Of a stretch of 64,000 bases of DNA, positions 18,814-28,096 are shown piece by piece. A model generated the notes under the pieces. That model was not told the DNA's origin. It saw nothing but the letters and a program-made list of their open reading frames with translations, and did not search any database. Within the stretch, counting starts at the first letter, position 1; the number at the start of each line of letters is the position of its first letter. The DNA is from Flavobacteriales bacterium (GTDB taxonomy: Bacteria > Bacteroidota > Bacteroidia > Flavobacteriales > Flavobacteriaceae): the NCBI GenBank assembly GCA_016777325.1, contig JADHRQ010000002.1:1-64000 (forward strand). The letters are read 5' to 3'. The position numbers and the translations under genes were made by a program.

Positions 18814-20106
18814 TTGGAAAAGATCAACATACTAATTATTTCATATTATTGGCCACCATCAGGTGGTTCTGGAGTTCAAAGGTGGATGTATTTTGCAAAA
18901 TACCTAAAAAAACTAAAGTGTAATCCAATTGTTTTAACTGTAGATCCGAAATTTGCTTCATATAATTTAAAGGATTCATCACTAATTAATCAAATTAAAG
19001 ATATTGAAACATATAAGACGTACAGCCTTGAAGTTCTTAGTTTATATTCCATAATTAAGTCAGGAGATAAAACTAAAAGTATTCCTCAATCTTATATTCC
19101 AAATAAATCAATTTTTGATAAACTTTCATCTTTTATAAGACTAAATTTTTTTATACCAGATTCAAGAATTGGATGGAATTATTTTGCTTTTAAAAAGGCA
19201 AAAGAAATTATTAAACACAATAAAATTGACTATATTATTACTACTGGCCCTCCTCATTCTTCTCACTTAATCGGTCAAAAAATTTATAATAAGTATAAGT
19301 TAAAATGGATTGTTGATTTGAGAGATCCTTGGTCTGAGCTTTTTTATTTGAAAAGTAAATTCAGATTTAGTTTTTCAAAAAAAATAAACGATCGACTGGA
19401 GTATAAAGTTCTAGAAAATGCTGATGCTATAATTACAACAGTAGGAGGTAGATATCATAAAATTCTTAGTGGTAAAATTTCAAATCCAAATAAAATTCAT
19501 AAAATTTACAATGGATATGATAAATTAAATTATGATAAGATTAAAGAAATTAAACCAAGCAAGTATAATATTGTCTTTACAGGAGTGCTAACTAAAAATC
19601 ATAACTATGAGATTTTTCATGAAGTTTTAAAAATACTTAGCCCAAGTAAACAAAATTTAAATATGGTTTTTACTTTAGCAGGAAGAATTGATAAAAATAT
19701 TACTAAAGTTTACTCTGATGAAATTGAATTGATAAATAAAGGATACGTAGATCATGATATTGCCATAAGTATAATTAAGTCATCACATTTATTAATTAAT
19801 TTTAACTATAAAGAGACTGAAGAAACAGATATGATTTCTGGAAAACTAATTGAGTATTTAGCATCAGGCACTCCAATAATTAACTTTTCAAATTCAGCTA
19901 AAGAATCGCATGAGGTGTTAAAATTATCTCCAAAATCATTTAATGCAAACATTAATAATGTTAAGCCAGTTGTTGATTTTATAAAAAGTGAATATAATGA
20001 CTGGGCCGAAGGCAATTACAAGAAGCAAAGTCTTAAAAATATTGATTCTCTCTCAAGAGAAAGTCTAACTAAAAAGCTTCTAAAAATAATTAAAGGAATT
20101 AAGTAA
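18814..20106 (+). CDS. Glycosyltransferase family 4-like protein
   Basis: Probably transfers a sugar in surface polysaccharide or glycolipid synthesis. It has a GT-B fold: N-terminal ILIISYYWPPSGGSGVQRW is the typical donor/acceptor loop with the glycine-rich turn, WIVDLRDPWSELF follows in the middle, and the C-terminal Rossmann half has GVLTKNHNYEIF and the conserved GKLIEYLASGTPIINF (about 345-360). The start is TTG at 18814, one base after the previous stop; starting at the next Met would delete the conserved loop. Length is 430. No other glycan genes lie nearby, so the acceptor is unknown. The 3' end overlaps nadD by 8 bases. Confidence 0.85.
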   Translation: MEKINILIISYYWPPSGGSGVQRWMYFAKYLKKLKCNPIVLTVDPKFASYNLKDSSLINQIKDIETYKTYSLEVLSLYSIIKSGDKTKSIPQSYIPNKSIFDKLSSFIRLNFFIPDSRIGWNYFAFKKAKEIIKHNKIDYIITTGPPHSSHLIGQKIYNKYKLKWIVDLRDPWSELFYLKSKFRFSFSKKINDRLEYKVLENADAIITTVGGRYHKILSGKISNPNKIHKIYNGYDKLNYDKIKEIKPSKYNIVFTGVLTKNHNYEIFHEVLKILSPSKQNLNMVFTLAGRIDKNITKVYSDEIELINKGYVDHDIAISIIKSSHLLINFNYKETEETDMISGKLIEYLASGTPIINFSNSAKESHEVLKLSPKSFNANINNVKPVVDFIKSEYNDWAEGNYKKQSLKNIDSLSRESLTKKLLKIIKGIK

Positions 20107-20671
20107 TAAATTTAAAGAAGCCTAAAACTTCTTTAGGGACAAGATCATCTATTTTTTTATTAGATTTTATAAGCTCTCGTATATGACTGCTTGAAATTTT
20201 TATTTTGGGAGCATCAACCAACTTGATGTTTCTATTTGTCAAAATTTCATCAGGTATTTTTTGGTTTGTATCTCTTGGATAAACATAAACTTCAGCAATC
20301 TCAATAATTTTTTCATAGTCCTTCCATTTATTAAATCCAACTAAATTATCCTCACCAATCAATAATATTAATTTATTGTATTTATGTCTCTTTTTAAATT
20401 CCTTCAAAGTATCAATTGTAAAATTAGGCTTGGACATTTTAAATTCAATATCAGAAACTCTAACATTATCAAACTTTTTAAAAACTATTTCAGCCATTTG
20501 AAGCCTTTCCTTATCATTAATTAATCCATCCTCCTTTTTAAATGGACTTTGAGGGCTTATAACAACTAATACTTCATCTAATTCTGGTAATTTAGAAAAA
20601 TATTCAGCTAGGGTTACATGGCCATTATGGATAGGATTGAAAGTGCCAAGATACAAGCCAACATTACTCAT
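20099..20671 (-). CDS. nadD: Nicotinate-nucleotide adenylyltransferase
   Basis: Makes deamido-NAD from nicotinate mononucleotide and ATP. The nucleotidyltransferase signature GTFNPIHNGH (residues 9-18, with HxGH) and the C-terminal ISSSHIREL (about 168-176) are both present, and LLIGEDNLVGFNKW is the substrate-recognition region. Length 190 is normal. It overlaps gmk by 8 bases in a yicC-gmk-nadD operon, an order common in flavobacteria. Confidence 0.95.
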   Translation of the reverse strand: MSNVGLYLGTFNPIHNGHVTLAEYFSKLPELDEVLVVISPQSPFKKEDGLINDKERLQMAEIVFKKFDNVRVSDIEFKMSKPNFTIDTLKEFKKRHKYNKLILLIGEDNLVGFNKWKDYEKIIEIAEVYVYPRDTNQKIPDEILTNRNIKLVDAPKIKISSSHIRELIKSNKKIDDLVPKEVLGFFKFIT

Positions 20672-21236
20672 TTTCTATAAATTTTTTAATCATTGAAAAA
20701 GCAATTTCTTTAGATTCTTTAAGATCACTATTAATTATAATATTATCAAATTTTGAAGCAAAATCTAATTCATTTTTTGCTTTTTTTATTCTCATACTAA
20801 TTTCATCTTTTGAAATATCCCCTCTCTCAATTAATCTTTTTTCTAAAATTTCAAGACTAGGAGGCATAACAAAAACAGAATGAGTTTCTTTAGGAAACAT
20901 TTTCTTTATATTAACCCCTCCTTCTACGTCTATGTCAAAAATTACAATTTTTTCCTCTTTCCATATTCTTTTTAATTCTGATTTAAGTGTTCCATAAAAG
21001 TAACCTCCATAAACTTCTTCATATTCAACAAATTCACTCTTTTTAATTTTCTCCTTGAACTCATCATCAGTTAAAAAATAATAATCTTTACCATCTTTTT
21101 CACTACCTCTTTTTTTTCTAGATGTTGCAGAAATAGAAAATTCTAAATTATTAAACTGGGACAGTAAATACTTTACTAAAGTTGTTTTACCTGCTCCAGA
21201 GGGTGCTGAAAAAACAATAAGTTTTTTACTATTCAT
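20664..21236 (-). CDS. gmk: Guanylate kinase
   Basis: Phosphorylates GMP to GDP. P-loop SAPSGAGKTTL (about 10-20), GMP-binding SATSRKKRGSEKDGKDYYF (about 37-55) and YGTLKSEL (about 82-89), plus the lid region LIERGDISKDEISMRI. Length 190 is standard. Start and stop overlap the flanking yicC and nadD genes. Confidence 0.96.
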   Translation of the reverse strand: MNSKKLIVFSAPSGAGKTTLVKYLLSQFNNLEFSISATSRKKRGSEKDGKDYYFLTDDEFKEKIKKSEFVEYEEVYGGYFYGTLKSELKRIWKEEKIVIFDIDVEGGVNIKKMFPKETHSVFVMPPSLEILEKRLIERGDISKDEISMRIKKAKNELDFASKFDNIIINSDLKESKEIAFSMIKKFIENE

Positions 21237-22090
21237 TATACTATATTTAAAATATTTTCTTTAATCTTTTCAAGTTCCTCTTTCATATTAACTACAAGAC
21301 TTTGAATCTCAAAATTATTAGCTTTTGAACCAATAGTATTAATCTCCCTTCCAATTTCTTGACAAATAAATGAAAGTTTTTTCCCTTTAATTTCTTTATT
21401 TTTCATTTCTGAAGAAAAAAACTTCAAATGGTGTTTTAATCTTATAATTTCTTCGTTTATATCTAACTTTTCTATATAGTATATCATTTCTTGCTCTAAC
21501 CTAGATTTATCAAACTTATTATTAAGTTCATTAAAATATGACTTGAATTTCTTTTTCTTATCCTCAACTCTATTTGATTCAATAGAAGCTATTTTGTTTT
21601 TATAGCTATTTAATTTGGAGACACTTTTTTTTAGATCAATACCAATAGATTTTCCTTCAGTCCTTCTGTATTTTAATTGGTTTAGAATAACCTTATCTAT
21701 AAGTATTTTGATTTTTTTTTCTTCACTTTTATTAAAAGTAATATTTGAGTTTACATAGATATTTCCTGCTAGTAAATTAGAAATAATTTGAGACTCATCA
21801 ATTTTAAAATCTTTTCTAAGTTCTTTTAGATAAGCCTTTATTTTTGATTTATTAAAAGGGACTTGAAGATATTCACTAGTATCGTCTATATCAAGAATTA
21901 TATCAACCTTACCTTTTATTATTTTTTCTTTTACAGACTTTCTTAAATATTCTAAAATAAAAGAGAATGAGTCATGAACTTTGAGATTTATATCAAGCCC
22001 CTTTGAATTAACTGTCCGGATTTCAATGACTATTTTTTTATTATTTATAAGCTTCTCTTCACGTCCGAAGCCAGTCATTGAATGTATCAT
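21236..22090 (-). CDS. YicC/YloC-family endoribonuclease
   Basis: Members of this family cleave RNA (YicC in E. coli acts on a small RNA). The N-terminal signature MIHSMTGFGREE and the middle IVIEIRTVNSKGLDINLKV are diagnostic, and the DUF1732 C-terminal part has GKKLSFICQEIGREINTIGSKA (about 240-261), the most conserved stretch. Length 284 is usual. It heads the operon with gmk, sharing one base with it. Confidence 0.93.
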   Translation of the reverse strand: MIHSMTGFGREEKLINNKKIVIEIRTVNSKGLDINLKVHDSFSFILEYLRKSVKEKIIKGKVDIILDIDDTSEYLQVPFNKSKIKAYLKELRKDFKIDESQIISNLLAGNIYVNSNITFNKSEEKKIKILIDKVILNQLKYRRTEGKSIGIDLKKSVSKLNSYKNKIASIESNRVEDKKKKFKSYFNELNNKFDKSRLEQEMIYYIEKLDINEEIIRLKHHLKFFSSEMKNKEIKGKKLSFICQEIGREINTIGSKANNFEIQSLVVNMKEELEKIKENILNIV

Positions 22091-22099
22091 ATTAAATTT

Positions 22100-22840
22100 T
22101 TAAAATTCCCTGATTTTTATATTTCTAAATTTAACATTATTTCCATGATCTTGAAGAGAAATTTTACCAGTTTTAAATGTACCAAATTTTGGTGCATATG
22201 TAGCATCTGGTCTTTTAGTTTCAGGGTTAAATTTAGAATTAGATACTAATTCATCCCACTCATTACCAGACAAAGGATATGAATAGGCCAGCTCACCATT
22301 CATTGTTACAGAACCAAGATTATTTGAATGATCAATTTTTATTAAAACATGATTCCAATTTCCGTGAGTTTTTACTTCTATGTTTTTGTTATCTGAACTA
22401 ACTAGATCAAAAAGTGAAGGAGCTTTATGAAGTTCTGTAGAGGTGTAATAGTTTTCATTATCTAAAACTTGAATTTCAGGTCCAGTTTTAAATGGTGCAT
22501 CAAATTCATCAAGCTCTTTAACACCATATAATATTCCGCTATTTCCATTTTCTGAAATATTCCATTCAATAGAAAGTTCAAAATTAGTATACTCTTTATC
22601 TGTTACTAGATCTTGTCCATATTCTTCGTTGTTTGTAAATATCAACTCACCATTATTTATTGACCATTCATTTCCAATTGATTCAGTATTATAAACATGC
22701 CATCCATTAAAAGTTTCACCATCAAATATATATTCCCATTTTGGCGACGTTTCAGTTGAACAACCATTTAATTGAGTACATAGAAATAGAATAGAGACTA
22801 CACTGGCTGTTTTTAGGTAAAGTATGTTTTTTTCTTTCAT
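22100..22840 (-). CDS. DUF1080 (3-keto-disaccharide hydrolase-like) lipoprotein
   Basis: Jelly-roll, lectin-like DUF1080 protein. Family members have been linked to cleavage of 3-keto-glycosides. Lipoprotein signal with LNGCSTE, so it is membrane-anchored outside the cytoplasm. The conserved start WEYIFDGETFNGWHVYN, the central SGILYGVKE and TGPEIQVLDN, and the end GKISLQDHGNNVKFRNIKIREF are all seen. It is clearly a paralogue of the next gene (22922-23647), sharing the TGPEIQVLDN and LQDHG blocks. An 81-base spacer separates them, which may hold its own promoter. It is the last gene of the minus-strand sugar operon. The exact substrate is unknown. Confidence 0.87.
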   Translation of the reverse strand: MKEKNILYLKTASVVSILFLCTQLNGCSTETSPKWEYIFDGETFNGWHVYNTESIGNEWSINNGELIFTNNEEYGQDLVTDKEYTNFELSIEWNISENGNSGILYGVKELDEFDAPFKTGPEIQVLDNENYYTSTELHKAPSLFDLVSSDNKNIEVKTHGNWNHVLIKIDHSNNLGSVTMNGELAYSYPLSGNEWDELVSNSKFNPETKRPDATYAPKFGTFKTGKISLQDHGNNVKFRNIKIREF

Positions 22841-22921
22841 AACATTTTGTGTTTAATGTTAAGTTATTAATTTAAACACCTGGTTAGAAAAATTATTTTA
22901 CTGCATTATTACGGCTTATTA

Positions 22922-23647
22922 CTATAATTCTTTGATTTTTATATTTCTATACCTCACTGTATGACCATGATCCTGCAAACCAATACTTCCTGTTTTAAAT
23001 TTACCGAAAAATGGGGCATATGTAAAAAATGAATGTTCAGGCCTTAAATTTTCATAGTAATTATCATCACTAAATTTTGATCTTGAAACCATTTTATCCC
23101 ACTCCTCACCATATAATGGAAAAGAGTATACTTTTTCACCGTTAAATGTAATTGAGCCAATATTTTTCTCATGATCAACTTCTAAAAGAAGGTGATTCCA
23201 TTCACCATATTTATTGTATTTAATCTTACCAATTGGTTTAAGATCATAAAGAGCTGGAGCCTTATGATATCTGTTAGCTGAAAAGTTATCATTATCAAGC
23301 ACCTGAATCTCTGGTCCAGTTTTCCATGGTTGATTAACTTCAGGAATCTCAACAACTTTGAAAAATACTCCACTATTACCACCCTTTACTATATTCCATT
23401 CAAGTGATAGTTCAAAATTTGTAAATTTTTTATCTGTTATTATATCATTACCTCTACTTAAATTATCATTTTTAGAAGATAAAATTAACTCACCATTTTT
23501 TACTGACCATGAATCTCCAACTTCTCCACCATTATATTCATGCCAACCATTTAATGTCTCTCCATCAAAAAGATAAGTCCATTCTGAATCCTGGGAAAAT
23601 CCAATGCTTGTTGTTAAAATTAAAAATGTTATTAATATTTTTTTCAT
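22922..23647 (-). CDS. DUF1080 (3-keto-disaccharide hydrolase-like) secreted protein
   Basis: Second DUF1080 protein, 241 residues, with a plain signal peptide (MKKILITFLILTTSIGFSQ) and no lipobox, so it is periplasmic or secreted rather than anchored. It carries the family blocks WTYLFDGETLNGWHEYN, GNSGVFFKV, TGPEIQVLDNDNF, and the end GSIGLQDHGHTVRYRNIKIKEL. It lies two bases after the upstream TIM-barrel epimerase gene, hence in one operon with it. Compared with its paralogue it has an insertion near SDDNYYENLRPEHSFF. A role in cleaving oxidised glycosides is inferred from family and neighbours. Confidence 0.87.
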   Translation of the reverse strand: MKKILITFLILTTSIGFSQDSEWTYLFDGETLNGWHEYNGGEVGDSWSVKNGELILSSKNDNLSRGNDIITDKKFTNFELSLEWNIVKGGNSGVFFKVVEIPEVNQPWKTGPEIQVLDNDNFSANRYHKAPALYDLKPIGKIKYNKYGEWNHLLLEVDHEKNIGSITFNGEKVYSFPLYGEEWDKMVSRSKFSDDNYYENLRPEHSFFTYAPFFGKFKTGSIGLQDHGHTVRYRNIKIKEL

Positions 23648-23649
23648 AT

Positions 23650-24702
23650 TTAAATATTTAAAATGTTCCTTAAATCTTCATTATTTGTCTTTCCTCCTGC
23701 AAAGTCATCAAATTTTTTATCGGTACAATTAATAATTAAATCCTGAATTATTTTTGCACCTTCAGTTGCTCCTTGTTCAGGACTTTTAATACAACATTCC
23801 CATTCTAAAACTGCCCAAACATCACAACCGTATTGAGTTAGTTTAGAAAAAATAGTTTTAAAGTCAATCTGACCATCCCCAAGCGATCTATATCTTCCAG
23901 CTCTATCAGCCCAATCTAGATATCCTCCAAAAGCCCCCTTTTTACCAGTAGGATTAAATTCAGCATCTTTTACATGAAAAGACTTTATAAACTCGTGATA
24001 ATGATCAATATATGCTATATAGTCTAGCTGTTGCAGAATAAAGTGACTAGGATCATAAAGTATTTTTACTCTTTTATGATTATTTGTAGATTTTAGGAAT
24101 CGCTCAAAGGTAATACCATCATGTAAATCTTCACCAGGATGAATTTCATAACATACATCAACTCCATTTTCATCAAATACATTTAATATTGGAAGCCATC
24201 TTTTAGCTAATTCTTTAAAACCCATTTCAACAAGACCTTTAGGGGCTTGAGGCCATGGATGCCATGTATGCCATAAAAGTGCTCCTGAAAAAGTTGCATG
24301 AGTTTTTAGCCCTAGTCTTCTACTAGCAATTGCTGCTTTTTTAACTGTTTCAATTGCCCATTTTGTTCTCTCTTTGGGATTTTTTTTTAGGTTATCAGGT
24401 GCAAAATTATCAAACATCAAGTCATAAGCTGGAGAAACTGCAACCAGTTGTCCTTGAAGATGAGTTGATAATTCTGTTATTTCTAGTCCATAAGATTTTA
24501 CTTTTCCTAAAAGTTCATCACAGTAATCTTGACTATCAGATGCCTTATCTAAATCAATAAGTGAGGTTTCCCAAGTTGGAATTTGAATACCTTTATATCC
24601 TAGTCCTGAAGCCCATTTACATATTCCATCTAAAGAATTAAATGGAGCAGCTTTATCTACAAATTGAGCTAGAAAAACCGCAGGTCCTTTAATTGTTTTC
24701 AT
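23650..24702 (-). CDS. Sugar phosphate isomerase/epimerase-type TIM barrel protein
   Basis: Xylose-isomerase-like TIM barrel, 350 residues, cytoplasmic (no signal). The likely metal ligands are visible as YEIHPGED (Glu and His, about 193-200), ILYDPSHF (Asp), SFHVKDAEF (His) and the C-terminal AVLEWECC (Glu). Members of this superfamily isomerise, epimerise or beta-eliminate keto-sugars. It directly follows the Gfo/Idh/MocA gene by one base, so the two probably act on the same sugar. The exact reaction is unknown. Confidence 0.85.
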   Translation of the reverse strand: MKTIKGPAVFLAQFVDKAAPFNSLDGICKWASGLGYKGIQIPTWETSLIDLDKASDSQDYCDELLGKVKSYGLEITELSTHLQGQLVAVSPAYDLMFDNFAPDNLKKNPKERTKWAIETVKKAAIASRRLGLKTHATFSGALLWHTWHPWPQAPKGLVEMGFKELAKRWLPILNVFDENGVDVCYEIHPGEDLHDGITFERFLKSTNNHKRVKILYDPSHFILQQLDYIAYIDHYHEFIKSFHVKDAEFNPTGKKGAFGGYLDWADRAGRYRSLGDGQIDFKTIFSKLTQYGCDVWAVLEWECCIKSPEQGATEGAKIIQDLIINCTDKKFDDFAGGKTNNEDLRNILNI

Positions 24703-24703
24703 T

Positions 24704-25846
24704 TTAGTCTCTGTTTAGTTTGACCCAGGTATTGCCATTATTATGAGATTCAACAGCTTTTTCAATAAAAAGCATTCCTCTTAAACCATCATTTAAAGTA
24801 GGATATTCTCCAGTAAATTTTTTTTCACCCCTTATATCTCTTGCGACACCATTATATATATTTGCCATTGAATCAAACATTCCTTCGGGATGACCTGGAG
24901 GAAGTTTAGTAGAGATTTTGGAAAAATCAGAGTTATAATCATGACCAGGTTTTAAAATCTTAAGAGGCTCCCCTTCACTTAAATGATTAAGATAATTAGG
25001 GTTTTCTTGTTCCCACTTTAGACCTCCTTTACGCCCATATATTGCAACTGTAAAACAGTTCTCTTCTCCAGTTGCAATTTGACTTGCTCGAATGACCCCT
25101 TTTATTTTATCTGAAAACCTAATCAATATAGTACCATCAACATCCATCGGATTATCATCATAAACATAATTTAAATCAGATAAAAGTTCTTTTACTTCCA
25201 GACCTGTAACATATTCTAGCATATCAAAAGCGTGAGTGCCAATGTCTCCTATACAACAACTTATCCCAGATTTATTTGGCTGAAGTCTCCAAGTTTCAGA
25301 CCTTTTTGATTTATCATGAATTATTGGATTAATCCAACCTTGATAATATTGAAGATCAACTCTTTGAACTTCTCCTATTATGCCTTCATTAATCATTTCT
25401 TTCATCTGTCTTATCATTGGATATCCAGTGTAAGTGTAGGTTACAGCAAAGGTTAAATTTTTCGACTTATATATTTGTTCTAAGTCTTGAGCCTCTTCAA
25501 AAGTTGTAGTCATAGGTTTTTCACAAATGACACTAAAGTTATTTTCTAAAAGCTTTTTAGCCATAGGATAATGAAGAAAATTAGGAGTCAGTATAGATAC
25601 AACCTCAATCCTCTGGCTTTCATCCCGCTTTAACTCTTCTTCAATCATCTTTTCATAGTCTTCGTAAATTCTATTTTCACTAAGACCTATTTCTTTTGCA
25701 AACTTTACATTTTCTGAAAAATTTGGATTAAATACACCTCCAATAATTTCATAGCTATTATGCATTGAAGAGGCTATTCTGTGAACAATTCCAATTAATG
25801 AGTCTCCTCCTCCACCTAAAATACCTAACCTAATTTTATTTTTCAA
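24704..25846 (-). CDS. Gfo/Idh/MocA-family oxidoreductase
   Basis: NAD(P)-dependent sugar or cyclitol dehydrogenase. The N-terminal Rossmann fold has GILGGGGDSLIG (about 8-19) and the catalytic-lysine motif VICEKPMTTT (about 90-99), followed by GDIGTHAFDMLEYVTG (about 197-212), where the family has its conserved Asp/His pair. No signal peptide, so it is cytoplasmic, unlike the Tat-exported members often seen in Bacteroidota. Length 380. Its start lies inside the end of the MFS gene by 11 bases. Some members oxidise or reduce the C3 position of sugars, which fits the cluster. Confidence 0.88.
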   Translation of the reverse strand: MKNKIRLGILGGGGDSLIGIVHRIASSMHNSYEIIGGVFNPNFSENVKFAKEIGLSENRIYEDYEKMIEEELKRDESQRIEVVSILTPNFLHYPMAKKLLENNFSVICEKPMTTTFEEAQDLEQIYKSKNLTFAVTYTYTGYPMIRQMKEMINEGIIGEVQRVDLQYYQGWINPIIHDKSKRSETWRLQPNKSGISCCIGDIGTHAFDMLEYVTGLEVKELLSDLNYVYDDNPMDVDGTILIRFSDKIKGVIRASQIATGEENCFTVAIYGRKGGLKWEQENPNYLNHLSEGEPLKILKPGHDYNSDFSKISTKLPPGHPEGMFDSMANIYNGVARDIRGEKKFTGEYPTLNDGLRGMLFIEKAVESHNNGNTWVKLNRD

Positions 25847-27044
25847 TTTCTATTTTTTCATTTTTAAAAGTTAGAATAAAAAGAACTAAAACAACTGCCG
25901 CAAATATTGCTGGGTAAGTCCAGATTTGTGACCAGTCATGCCCTCCATCAATTACAAATTTATCAGTAATTCTTCCAGCCAATCTAAAACCAATTAACAT
26001 TCCTACTCCATATGTTGCAAGTGCAATTAGTCCTTGAGCAGCACTTTTATATTTCTCTCCTGCTTTGTAATCAGTATAAATTTGACCAGAAACAAAGAAA
26101 AAGTCGTAGCATATTCCATGAAGAACAATTCCAAAAATTAACATCCACATATTTGATCCAGTATCTCCAAATGCAAATAGAACATACCTTAAACTCCAAG
26201 CTAACATTCCCACAATTAAAGTTTTCTTAATTCCATACTTATTAAGAAATAGAGGGAGAAGCAGAATAAATAATGCCTCGGAAATTTGACCTAATGTCAT
26301 AACTCCTGCAGCATTTTCAACTCCAAGTTCATTTAAAAAAAGATTTGCATCTTGGTAGTAAAATGCAAGGGGAATACATATTAGAATTGATGAAATAAAG
26401 AATACAAGATATCTTGTGTCCTTAAGAAGTTTTAATGCATCAAGACCCAAAATTTCTCTTAGACTTGGACTTTCATTAGTTGCCTTAGGAGGAGTTTTAG
26501 GTAAAGAAAAACTAAATAAACCAAGAGCAACAGAAACAATAGCTGCTAGATAAAATGTGTATTCTAGTGTTTGACTTGATTCCCATCCAACACCATAACT
26601 TATAACAAGGCCTGCCACAATCCAACCTATAGTTCCCCAAACTCTAATTTTAGGAAACTCTTTAGACGGATCTTTCATTTGTCTAAATGCAATAGAGTTA
26701 ACCAATGCTAAAGTTGGCATATAAAGTATCATATAAATTAATATATATGGATAGAACTTGTCAAATCCAAGAGCCACAGAACACATAAATAAAAGCCCAC
26801 CACCTAAAACATGAATTATTGCTAGAATTTTTTCTGCATCAAAATACCTATCTGCAATAAGTCCAATTATAAACGGTGCAATTATTGCACCCCATGATTG
26901 TGTTTCGTATGCCAATGCAATTTCTCCACCTGAAGCACTGAATGCTTGAGATAAGAATGTACCCATTGTAACAAACCAACACCCCCAGATAAAAAATTCT
27001 AGGAACATCATTACACTTAATTTAATGTTTACCGCCTTATTCAT
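25836..27044 (-). CDS. MFS transporter, NupG-like nucleoside/sugar:H+ symporter family
   Basis: Inner-membrane importer, about 12 hydrophobic segments, 402 residues. The N-terminus LSVMMFLEFFIWGCWFVTMGTFL and the loop IADRYFDAEKILAIIH resemble the nucleoside:H+ symporter (NupG) family. In Bacteroidota such permeases often sit with TIM-barrel epimerases and Gfo/Idh/MocA genes rather than nucleoside genes. I infer that it brings in the keto-sugar or glycoside processed by the neighbours; a nucleoside substrate is not excluded. Confidence 0.85.
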   Translation of the reverse strand: MNKAVNIKLSVMMFLEFFIWGCWFVTMGTFLSQAFSASGGEIALAYETQSWGAIIAPFIIGLIADRYFDAEKILAIIHVLGGGLLFMCSVALGFDKFYPYILIYMILYMPTLALVNSIAFRQMKDPSKEFPKIRVWGTIGWIVAGLVISYGVGWESSQTLEYTFYLAAIVSVALGLFSFSLPKTPPKATNESPSLREILGLDALKLLKDTRYLVFFISSILICIPLAFYYQDANLFLNELGVENAAGVMTLGQISEALFILLLPLFLNKYGIKKTLIVGMLAWSLRYVLFAFGDTGSNMWMLIFGIVLHGICYDFFFVSGQIYTDYKAGEKYKSAAQGLIALATYGVGMLIGFRLAGRITDKFVIDGGHDWSQIWTYPAIFAAVVLVLFILTFKNEKIEIEK

Positions 27045-27050
27045 AATTTA

Positions 27051-28001
27051 TTAAATTGATTGACCAACTTTAATTAATAAATCTCTCGTTGCTTTAATTC
27101 CTTCAATTTCAGATAATCTTTCACCCTCATATTCAACCCCAACATAACCAGTATATCCGAAACTTTTTACAATTTTCATCATTCTCATGTAATCAATAGT
27201 TTTTTCATCTCCATTAGCATCAAAGTCATTTGACTTAGCACTAACTGCAAATGCCTTTGGCATCATTTCTTCTACACCTTGATAAAAATCATACATTTTT
27301 TCACATGAACCATCGAATACAGAACCGTATCCCTCGTCAGCCATACAGAAATTACCAAAATCAGGTAAAGTACCAACATTGTCCATGTTTGTTCCATAAA
27401 TAACATTCATAAGCTCTGGAATATTGGAAGTAATTCTACCGTGATTTTCAACAATTACACTTAATCCAGTTCCTTTTGCATATTCTCCTAGCTTTGATAA
27501 ACTATCAATTGATAAGTTTTTCCATGTTTCAACATCTTTAGAACCATAAAGATTTAATCTTATTGATGAGCAATTCATTGCAGCAGCAGTATCAATCCAT
27601 AACTTATGATTATCTATTGCGATTAGTCTCATATCCTCATTCTCATCTGCTAAATCACCTTCATCATCTATCATAATAAGTACGTTTTCAACTCCGTTAT
27701 CATCTGCCAGTTGATTATTCTTTAAAATAAATTCTTGAATCGCCGAAGATTTATCTTCACTTTTCATAACATCATCGTATAATTGATTTACATATTCTAG
27801 TCCTGTAAAACCTAACTCACTAGATTTCTCAGCAAATAAATATGGATCCATTTCTCCACCTCTAATAGCCTTGTTTAAGGACCACTGTGCAAGAGATAGC
27901 TTAAAAAATAATTCTTTTTGAGTTTCACATGATAAATACCCTAAAGATGATACACCTAGTGCACCTGTTGAGGCTAATTTGATGAATTCTTTTCTTTTCA
28001 T
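27051..28001 (-). CDS. TIM-barrel sugar isomerase/epimerase with export signal
   Basis: Second xylose-isomerase-like TIM barrel in the operon, 316 residues, but exported. The N-terminus MKRKEFIKLASTGALGVSS has a Tat-like KRxEFIK start, and a Cys follows (GYLSCETQ), so it may be a lipoprotein. The barrel region shows FTGLEYVNQLYDD, SVIVENHGRI (metal-binding Glu), TLPDFGNF (Asp) and the C-terminal YVGVEYEGE (Glu). The exported location suits action on periplasmic keto-glycosides. It is the first gene of the minus-strand operon. Its reaction is unknown. Confidence 0.82.
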   Translation of the reverse strand: MKRKEFIKLASTGALGVSSLGYLSCETQKELFFKLSLAQWSLNKAIRGGEMDPYLFAEKSSELGFTGLEYVNQLYDDVMKSEDKSSAIQEFILKNNQLADDNGVENVLIMIDDEGDLADENEDMRLIAIDNHKLWIDTAAAMNCSSIRLNLYGSKDVETWKNLSIDSLSKLGEYAKGTGLSVIVENHGRITSNIPELMNVIYGTNMDNVGTLPDFGNFCMADEGYGSVFDGSCEKMYDFYQGVEEMMPKAFAVSAKSNDFDANGDEKTIDYMRMMKIVKSFGYTGYVGVEYEGERLSEIEGIKATRDLLIKVGQSI

Positions 28002-28096
28002 TATATGTTGGTTTTTTATATTAGTATAAATATAAATTTAAATAATTATTTACGATTTCAAGTATTTATTCTTTAAATTGAAAAAAACTAAAAAAA

